Below the pieces are notes generated by a model. It was not told the origin of the DNA. It saw only the letters and a list, made by a program, of their open reading frames with translations, and made no database searches. From positions 1-10,257 of the forward strand of contig JACQEH010000190.1 of assembly GCA_016200675.1 (NCBI GenBank): a DNA stretch of 10,257 nt, given 5' to 3'. Positions 5,281 to 10,257 of this stretch are shown here, piece after piece. The stretch's first letter is position 1; the number at the start of each line of letters is the position of its first letter. The DNA is from Chloroflexota bacterium (lineage in GTDB: Bacteria; Chloroflexota; Limnocylindria; Limnocylindrales; CSP1-4). The position numbers were made by a program, and so were the translations under genes.

Positions 5281-7761
5281 GTGCACGTCGCGCCCGCCCT
5301 CCCGCGTCGCGTCGTCCGCTGGCTCCGCTTCGCCGGCGCCTCGATCCTCGCGCTGGGCCTGCTCGTCGGACCGACGGCACCCCCTGCGAGCGCCGCCGGC
5401 CCGATCACGATGAGCGCCACGGTCCTCCTCCAGGGCCATGCCCGGGTCGGCTCCTGGATGGCGATCCGGGTCGAGCTGTCCAACTCGGGGCCCGCCGTCA
5501 AGGGAGAGCTGCAGCTGGCGGGCGGGACCAGTGGTCGCACGCGATTCTCCGTCCCGGTCGACCTCCCGACCACGGCCCGCCAGGCCTACCTGCTGCACGC
5601 CCAGCCGCCATCCTTCGGGCGGTCGGTGAAGGTCGAGCTGGTGTCCGGCGATCGCACGATCGCAGGCTCCGACGTCGGCTTCGTCGTGCACGACGCGGCC
5701 CAGCTCGTGGTCGGGATCGTCGCCGAGAAGCCCGACGGCATCATTCGGGAGCTGAACCTCGGCGCCGGCTCCAACGGTCTGGCCCCGGCCATCGTCTCGC
5801 TCGGCGTGGCCGACCTCCCCGACCGCCTCGAAGCGTGGGGGACGCTCGACCGGCTCATCTGGCAGGACATCGACAGCAGCTCGCTGACGCCACAGCAGCT
5901 GACCGCCCTGCGCGGCTGGATCGCCGGCGGCGGGCGCCTGGTGATCGTCGGCGGGAGCGCCGGCATCGGGACCCTGTCGGGGTTCCCTGACGACCTCCTG
6001 CCCTTCCGGCCGTCGACAACGATCGACATCGCGCCGGCCACCATCAGCAGCCTCGTCGGCCTGCCGCCGCTCGGGTCGAGCGACGTCCCGGCCTTTGCCG
6101 GCGCCCTGACCGGCGGCCAGGCCCTCGCAACCTCCGGCGACCGGGCCGTCGCCGCCGACCTCGACTACGGGTCCGGCAGCGTGACCGTGGTCGGCTTCGA
6201 CCCGACGAGCTCATGGCTCGCGACGAGCCGCGACGTCGACACGCTGTGGCGACGCTTCCTGCCCCAGCGGACGACGGGCGGCCCGGTGGTGACGTCCGAT
6301 GACAGCCAGATCGTGAGCGCGGTCAGCCAGCTCGCCTCGCTGGCCTTGCCGCCCATCGGCGGGCTGATCCTCCTCCTCGGCGGCTACATCGTCCTGATCG
6401 GGCCGCTCAACTACCTGGTCCTCAAGCGCCTCGACCGGCGGGAGCTGGCGTGGCTGACCATGCCGGCCCTGATCGTCGTCTTCGCCGTGGTCGCCTACGT
6501 CTTCGGGACCACTCTGCGGGGCACCGACGTCATCGTCAACGAGGTCGCGGTGGTCCGCGGGGCGCCCGGCGCCACCGAGGGTGCAGCCCAGGTCTACGTC
6601 GGGGTGTACTCCCCGTCCCGGAGCTCGTACGACATCCAGTTCCCCGGCAGCGCCCTCCTCGCCGCGCCGCTCTCAGGCGAGTTCACGGGCAACGGCGATC
6701 CGACCGCCCTCGACCTGGTCCAGGCCGACCCGGCGCTCGTTCGCGGCCTTGCCGTGGGCTTCTCCTCGCAGCGCACCGTGCGGGCCGACGCGCCGGCGGC
6801 CGTGCCCCTCGTGCGTGCCAGCCTGGCCTTCAAGGACGGCCTCATCGGCGGCACGATCACCAACGCCTCGAGCGTCACCCTCGAACACGTCGCGGTCGTC
6901 CTCGGCTCGTCGGTGGTCGTCGTCGGTGACATGGCCGCCGGCGCCGTGCAACCCGTCTCCCTGCGTCCGTCGGGCAACCAGCTGTTCCAGCCGCTGTCCG
7001 ACCAGATCTTCGGGCAGGCCTCCTTCGGCGACTCGTCCGGCATCAACGAGGACAGCCTTCGCCAGCGGGTTCGGCGTTCCGTCGTCGACCAGCTCACCTT
7101 CAACCCCCAGTTCGGCAACGCCGGCCCGCTGACCAGCAGCGGCCCGGTGATCCTGGCCTGGGGCCGGAGCCAGATCCTGGACGTCAGGGTCTCCGGGCAG
7201 AACGCCCGCCGCAGTGCCAACGCCCTCTACTACCTGCCGGTCGGGATCGACGTCAGCGGCGCGACGACCTTCAGCAGCGACCTCATCTCGTCGACGATCG
7301 TCTCGTCGGACGCGGCGTTCTTCAGCAAGGATCCCTTCAACCTGAACATGGGCGCCGGCTCGGCGACCATCGCCTACCAGCCGATCCCCTTCGGCGGGAC
7401 GATCGCCGCCTCGGATGTCCAGTTCTCCCTGAACGGGGCGGCTGTGCCGGCGGCGGGCGCCGTGGCGCTCGAGCCCCTCACGGCGGCCCCGCTGACGTGC
7501 AGGGACCCGGCCAACACCACCCCAGTCGGCTGCGTCGCCCCACGCCTCGACGGGATCCCCGAGATCGAGGTCTTCGACGTCAGGGGCGGGGCGTGGGTCC
7601 GCCTCCCGCATGTGACCCAGAATGCGACGTATGCGCTCAAGGACCCGGCCCGCTACGTCGACCCGTCGACCGGCGAGGTGCTCGTCCGGTTCGTCAACAG
7701 CTCGGCGGACCAGGGCATCGGGTTCCAGTTCCAGCTGTCGATCAGCGGGGTGATCTCGTGA
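5281..7761 (+). CDS. Large exported membrane-anchored protein of an ABC-2 system
   Basis: An 826-residue envelope protein, first in the operon. It has a signal peptide (Arg-rich start, hydrophobic core about 17-30, likely cut after ASA at 38). An outer domain (about 39-350) follows, with beta-sandwich-like stretches (VELSNSGPAVKGELQL) and a GATase1-like Rossmann portion around 190-225 (LTPQQLTALRGWIAGGGRLVIVGG). Two membrane helices (about 355-380 and 391-410) flank a short basic loop, KRLDRRELAW. A second outer domain of about 415 residues carries a Cys740/Cys751 pair that may form a disulfide. With the signal peptide removed, both large domains lie on the outer face. The arrangement is reminiscent of GldG-type partners of gliding ABC systems and similar uncharacterised membrane proteins beside ABC-2 exporters. 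The stop overlaps the ATPase start (GTGA). The specific role is unknown: assembly, surface export or maturation are all open. Confidence 0.7.
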   Translation: MHVAPALPRRVVRWLRFAGASILALGLLVGPTAPPASAAGPITMSATVLLQGHARVGSWMAIRVELSNSGPAVKGELQLAGGTSGRTRFSVPVDLPTTARQAYLLHAQPPSFGRSVKVELVSGDRTIAGSDVGFVVHDAAQLVVGIVAEKPDGIIRELNLGAGSNGLAPAIVSLGVADLPDRLEAWGTLDRLIWQDIDSSSLTPQQLTALRGWIAGGGRLVIVGGSAGIGTLSGFPDDLLPFRPSTTIDIAPATISSLVGLPPLGSSDVPAFAGALTGGQALATSGDRAVAADLDYGSGSVTVVGFDPTSSWLATSRDVDTLWRRFLPQRTTGGPVVTSDDSQIVSAVSQLASLALPPIGGLILLLGGYIVLIGPLNYLVLKRLDRRELAWLTMPALIVVFAVVAYVFGTTLRGTDVIVNEVAVVRGAPGATEGAAQVYVGVYSPSRSSYDIQFPGSALLAAPLSGEFTGNGDPTALDLVQADPALVRGLAVGFSSQRTVRADAPAAVPLVRASLAFKDGLIGGTITNASSVTLEHVAVVLGSSVVVVGDMAAGAVQPVSLRPSGNQLFQPLSDQIFGQASFGDSSGINEDSLRQRVRRSVVDQLTFNPQFGNAGPLTSSGPVILAWGRSQILDVRVSGQNARRSANALYYLPVGIDVSGATTFSSDLISSTIVSSDAAFFSKDPFNLNMGAGSATIAYQPIPFGGTIAASDVQFSLNGAAVPAAGAVALEPLTAAPLTCRDPANTTPVGCVAPRLDGIPEIEVFDVRGGAWVRLPHVTQNATYALKDPARYVDPSTGEVLVRFVNSSADQGIGFQFQLSISGVIS

Positions 7762-8726
7762 CGACGATCGTCCGGACCGAGGGCCTGGTGAAGCGCTACG
7801 ACCGGACCGTGGCGATCGCCGGCGTGGACCTCGACATCGCCGAGGGCGAGATCTTCGGCCTGGTGGGGCCCAACGGGGCCGGCAAGACGACGACCCTGCG
7901 AATCCTCGCGACCCTCCTGGAGCCGACCTCGGGCCAGGCGGAGATCGCCGGCTGGTCGGTGAACCGAAACCCCAACGAGGTCCGGCGCGTCCTCGGCTTC
8001 ATGCCGGACGTCTTCGGGGTCTACGACGACATGCGCGTCTGGGAGTACCTGGACTTCTTCGCCCGCTGCTACGGCCTGCCCGCCGCCGCTCGCAGGCGGA
8101 TCATCGGCGATCTCCTCGACCTCGTCGACCTTGCCGACAAGCGCGAGACCTACGTCCAGGGCCTGTCGCGGGGCATGCAGCAGCGCCTCTGCCTGGCCCA
8201 CGCTCTCGTCCACGACCCGCAGGTCCTGCTCCTCGACGAGCCGGCTTCGGGCCTCGATCCGCGAGCCCGCGTCGAGCTCCGGGAGCTCCTCCGCGAGCTC
8301 CGAACCCTCGGCAAGACGATCCTCATCAGCAGCCACATCCTGCCCGAGCTGGAGGAGCTGTGCACCTCCGTGGCGATCGTCGACAGCGGCCGCGTCCTCG
8401 CCTCGGGCCGGATCTCCGACATCGAGCAGCGGCTGCGCGTCGGGTCCGTCCTGCGGGCCCGTGTCCTTGCCGATGGCGAGACCCTGGAGGCGGCGCGCGG
8501 CTGGTTCGCGGCCCAGCCGGAGGTCGCCTCGGCGGCGATCCTGCGCGACGGCACCATCGAGATCGGCTTCCGTGGCGACGAGCCCCAGACGGCCGCCCTC
8601 CTCCGGGATGCCGTCGCCGGGGGCCTCGCCATCGCCAGCTTCTCGCGAGCGGCCAGCGATCTCGAGGAGCTCTTCCTGCAGGTCACCGGGCACGAGGAGT
8701 CCACGCCCTCGGAGGTCTCGTCATGA
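7758..8726 (+). CDS. ABC transporter ATP-binding protein (ABC-2 / GldA type)
   Basis: A 322-residue cytoplasmic ATPase that should power the permease encoded next. It is complete, with Walker A GPNGAGKTT (37-45), signature LSRGMQQR (136-143), Walker B VLLLDE (156-161, catalytic Glu161), D-loop SGLD (164-167) and switch His193 in SSH. The Q-loop reads FMPDVFGVYDDM: Asp84 replaces the usual Gln, a variant I associate with GldA-like ATPases of ABC-2 exporters. About 100 residues after the ATPase core form the C-terminal regulatory extension common in drug/polysaccharide-type exporters. The GTG start at 7758 lies in the GTGA overlap with the upstream stop; the homology begins at once (IVRTEGLVKRYD). 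The stop overlaps the permease ATG (ATGA), so the three proteins are probably made in fixed ratio. Confidence 0.93.
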   Translation: MTTIVRTEGLVKRYDRTVAIAGVDLDIAEGEIFGLVGPNGAGKTTTLRILATLLEPTSGQAEIAGWSVNRNPNEVRRVLGFMPDVFGVYDDMRVWEYLDFFARCYGLPAAARRRIIGDLLDLVDLADKRETYVQGLSRGMQQRLCLAHALVHDPQVLLLDEPASGLDPRARVELRELLRELRTLGKTILISSHILPELEELCTSVAIVDSGRVLASGRISDIEQRLRVGSVLRARVLADGETLEAARGWFAAQPEVASAAILRDGTIEIGFRGDEPQTAALLRDAVAGGLAIASFSRAASDLEELFLQVTGHEESTPSEVSS

Positions 8727-9817
8727 TCGCCGCGCTGCGGGCCCGGCGGCCGCGGATCTCGATGCCCGGCATCACCGCCATCGGCGTCAAGGAGCTCCGG
8801 GGCCGGATGCGCGGACGGCGGGCGTTCGTGTCCGTCACCGTGTACGTCCTGATCGTGGCCGGCTTCACCTGGATGGTCGGTCGAATCCTCGAGGACAGCG
8901 CCCGCCAGCAGTTCGGCTTCAATCCCCAGTTCCAGTCGGCGTCGATCGGGCGCGGCATCTTCGCCGCCCTGATGTTCCTGCAGACCCTGATGATCTCCGT
9001 CCTCGCCCCGGCCTCGACCGCGGGAACGATCAGCGGCGAGCGGGAGCGCCAGACGCTCGACCTCCTCGTCGTCACGCCGATCTCGTCGGTCGCCATCGTC
9101 GTCGGCAAGCTCCTGAGCTCGCTGACCTGGGTGTTCGTCCTCATCACGGCCTCGATCCCCGTGGCCGCCCTGGTCTTCGTCTACGGCGGCGTGGCCCCCG
9201 ACGACGTCCTGCGCGGCTACCTCGTCCTCTTCGTCACGGCCATCGCCTTCGGCGCCCTCGGCACCTTCTTCTCGGCGCTCGTCCGACGGAGTGGCGCCGC
9301 GACGGGCCTGACCTTCGTCGCCGTCCTCGTCTCGACGGTCGGGCTCTCCTTCATCTGGGTCTTCCTCCGTGCCTCCTCCGCCTTCCAGGTCAACGCCGCG
9401 GGGGTTCCGACGGCCGACCGGCCGGCCGAGGCCCTCGTCTACCTGAACCCCTTCGTGGCCCAGGTCGACGTCGCCTGCGGGGCCGAGGGAGGGACGGGAA
9501 GCTGGTGCCAGATCATCGCCGAGGTCACCGGTGATCCGAGCGTCGTGAACCAGGGCGGCGGGGTCGTGGCGCCGGTGGCCGTGCCTCTCGGCAAGGGCGG
9601 CGTCGTCGTGAACGGCGGCGCCCCGGTGGTCGTGAACGACGTGGCGCCGACCATCGGGGGCCAGCGGGACCGCTACTGGCCACGCTCTGTCCTGGTCCTC
9701 CTCCTGCTGGCCCTGGCCCTCACGGCGGCCGCCGTCCAGCTCATCACACCGACGCGACGCTGGCGACCGACGAGGCCCCGTGTGCGGCGGGGCAGGCGGA
9801 CCGAGGGCACGCTGTGA
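8723..9817 (+). CDS. ABC-2 type permease with a glycine-rich outer loop
   Basis: A 364-residue integral membrane protein with six predicted helices: about 35-52, 77-97, 132-155, 163-185, 193-214 and 321-341. Between helices 2 and 3 lies the ABC-2 hallmark GTISGERERQTLDLL, followed by VTPIS and GKLL, the cytoplasmic coupling segment that meets the ATPase. The roughly 105-residue loop between helices 5 and 6 is unusual: it contains a Cys252/Cys262 pair and a low-complexity Gly/Val/Asn part (about 274-312) with three VVN-type units. The C-terminus is a strongly basic cytoplasmic tail. The ATG at 8723 overlaps the ATPase stop and has GGAGG seven bases upstream. It is the membrane channel of the exporter whose ATPase precedes it; the transported substrate cannot be told from sequence. 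Confidence 0.9.
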   Translation: MIAALRARRPRISMPGITAIGVKELRGRMRGRRAFVSVTVYVLIVAGFTWMVGRILEDSARQQFGFNPQFQSASIGRGIFAALMFLQTLMISVLAPASTAGTISGERERQTLDLLVVTPISSVAIVVGKLLSSLTWVFVLITASIPVAALVFVYGGVAPDDVLRGYLVLFVTAIAFGALGTFFSALVRRSGAATGLTFVAVLVSTVGLSFIWVFLRASSAFQVNAAGVPTADRPAEALVYLNPFVAQVDVACGAEGGTGSWCQIIAEVTGDPSVVNQGGGVVAPVAVPLGKGGVVVNGGAPVVVNDVAPTIGGQRDRYWPRSVLVLLLLALALTAAAVQLITPTRRWRPTRPRVRRGRRTEGTL

Positions 9818-10257
9818 CGGCGCCCGGACGGCAGCCGCTGCTGGCCGCGGTCCGGCGGGCGTCGGGCCGCCGCGAACACGCCCTCGACCCCGAGCTCCAG
9901 GTCCCGGCCGACCCTCGTCTCGTGGTCGCAGGACCCCTCGACCCGGAGCTGGATCGCATCCGGGTGGGCCTTCGCGGCCACCGGCGCCGGTTGTGGACGC
10001 GACGCATCGTGCGCCGGGCCTGGATCGCCCTCGCCGTCGCCGTCGGCAGCGAGCTCGTCCTGGCCATCGGCGTCCGCCTGTGGCCGATCGAGGACGGCCC
10101 GGCACTCGCGACGCTGATCGTCGTCGGTACACACGGCCGTCGAGGTCTGGCGCGCGCGCTCATGGGCTCGGTTGCCGAGGCGACCGTTCGCTACGCGCGT
10201 TGCCCCGTCGTGGTCGTCCCACCGTGCGAGGAGAGGCCGGAGATCAAGATCGAGCCG
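9814..10257 (+). CDS. Chimeric protein: one-helix membrane N-terminus joined to a universal stress protein C-terminus (runs off the right edge)
   Basis: The GTG at 9814 overlaps the permease stop (GTGA), and the frame stays open for 148 codons to the edge. Residues 1-98 look like the start of an operon membrane protein: a charged region (LDPELDRIRVGLRGHRRR), a basic patch, then one helix at about 73-92 (ALAVAVGSELVLAIGV). From about residue 99 the sequence becomes the C-terminal half of a UspA-type protein: LIVVGTHGRRGLARALMGSVAEATVRYARCPVVVV, including the nucleotide-binding G-2x-G-9x-G-S motif at GTHGRRGLARALMGS. The N-terminal half of a Usp domain is missing, so this domain cannot fold normally as it stands. 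Codons ending in A or T rise from 10 of 98 before the junction to 9 of 50 after. It may be a true fusion, a recombination product, or an assembly join close to a contig end. Confidence 0.6.
   Translation, partial: MTAPGRQPLLAAVRRASGRREHALDPELQVPADPRLVVAGPLDPELDRIRVGLRGHRRRLWTRRIVRRAWIALAVAVGSELVLAIGVRLWPIEDGPALATLIVVGTHGRRGLARALMGSVAEATVRYARCPVVVVPPCEERPEIKIEP

Noticed and set aside
3698..5413. A 571-codon plus-strand open frame over the DUF1015 gene
   Set aside because: It is antisense to a gene with clear family motifs and has shadow-like composition (Gly/Asp/Arg-rich).
8150..10132. A 660-codon open frame on the minus strand antisense to the ABC genes
   Set aside because: It lies opposite three well-supported genes; its product is Arg/Gly/Asp/Pro-rich without motifs, as expected for a GC-rich shadow frame.

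Overview
The window is very GC-rich with strongly G/C-ended codons. It has tightly overlapping genes, GTG and TTG starts, and a tRNA gene that encodes its own CCA end. This suits a high-GC environmental bacterium. The gene content (DUF1015 protein, DUF1611/epimerase pair, ABC-2 exporter with a large exported partner) makes me favour Chloroflexota over Actinomycetota, but no marker gene settles it and this is inference.

Left part (1-5074), all on the minus strand. In order of transcription: a DUF1015 protein; an alpha/beta hydrolase gene that carries a frameshift and lacks the nucleophile serine; tRNA-Glu(CTC) followed by a hairpin terminator; a DUF1611 protein overlapping an enolase-superfamily epimerase by 4 bases; and, after about 260 bases of non-coding DNA, the start of an unrecognised small protein that runs off the left edge. 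The DUF1611/epimerase pair matches DgcN/DgcA. In that pathway D-glutamate is N-acetylated and then racemised to N-acetyl-L-glutamate, which can feed L-glutamate or arginine metabolism. The older annotation of such epimerases is muropeptide-type dipeptide epimerase (L-Ala-D/L-Glu).

A divergent gap (5075-5280) separates this from the right part (5281-10257), a plus-strand operon whose genes overlap at GTGA, ATGA and GTGA junctions. It encodes a large exported, membrane-anchored protein, an ABC ATPase, a six-helix ABC-2 permease, and a fourth protein cut by the window end. The first three look like one envelope machine, comparable in organisation to GldA/F/G-type ABC systems: cytoplasmic ATPase, permease, and a membrane-tethered outer-face partner. 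The substrate is unknown.

The main oddities are these. (1) The fourth operon gene passes in frame from a one-helix membrane protein into the C-terminal half of a universal stress protein near 10108, which is either a new fusion or an assembly join. (2) The hydrolase is doubly damaged. (3) dgcN appears to be transcribed without a leader. (4) Three DnaA-box-like units sit at exact 12-base spacing in the non-coding stretch at 416-449. (5) The permease has a repetitive Gly/Val/Asn outer loop. No insertion sequence, CRISPR array or phage gene was seen.
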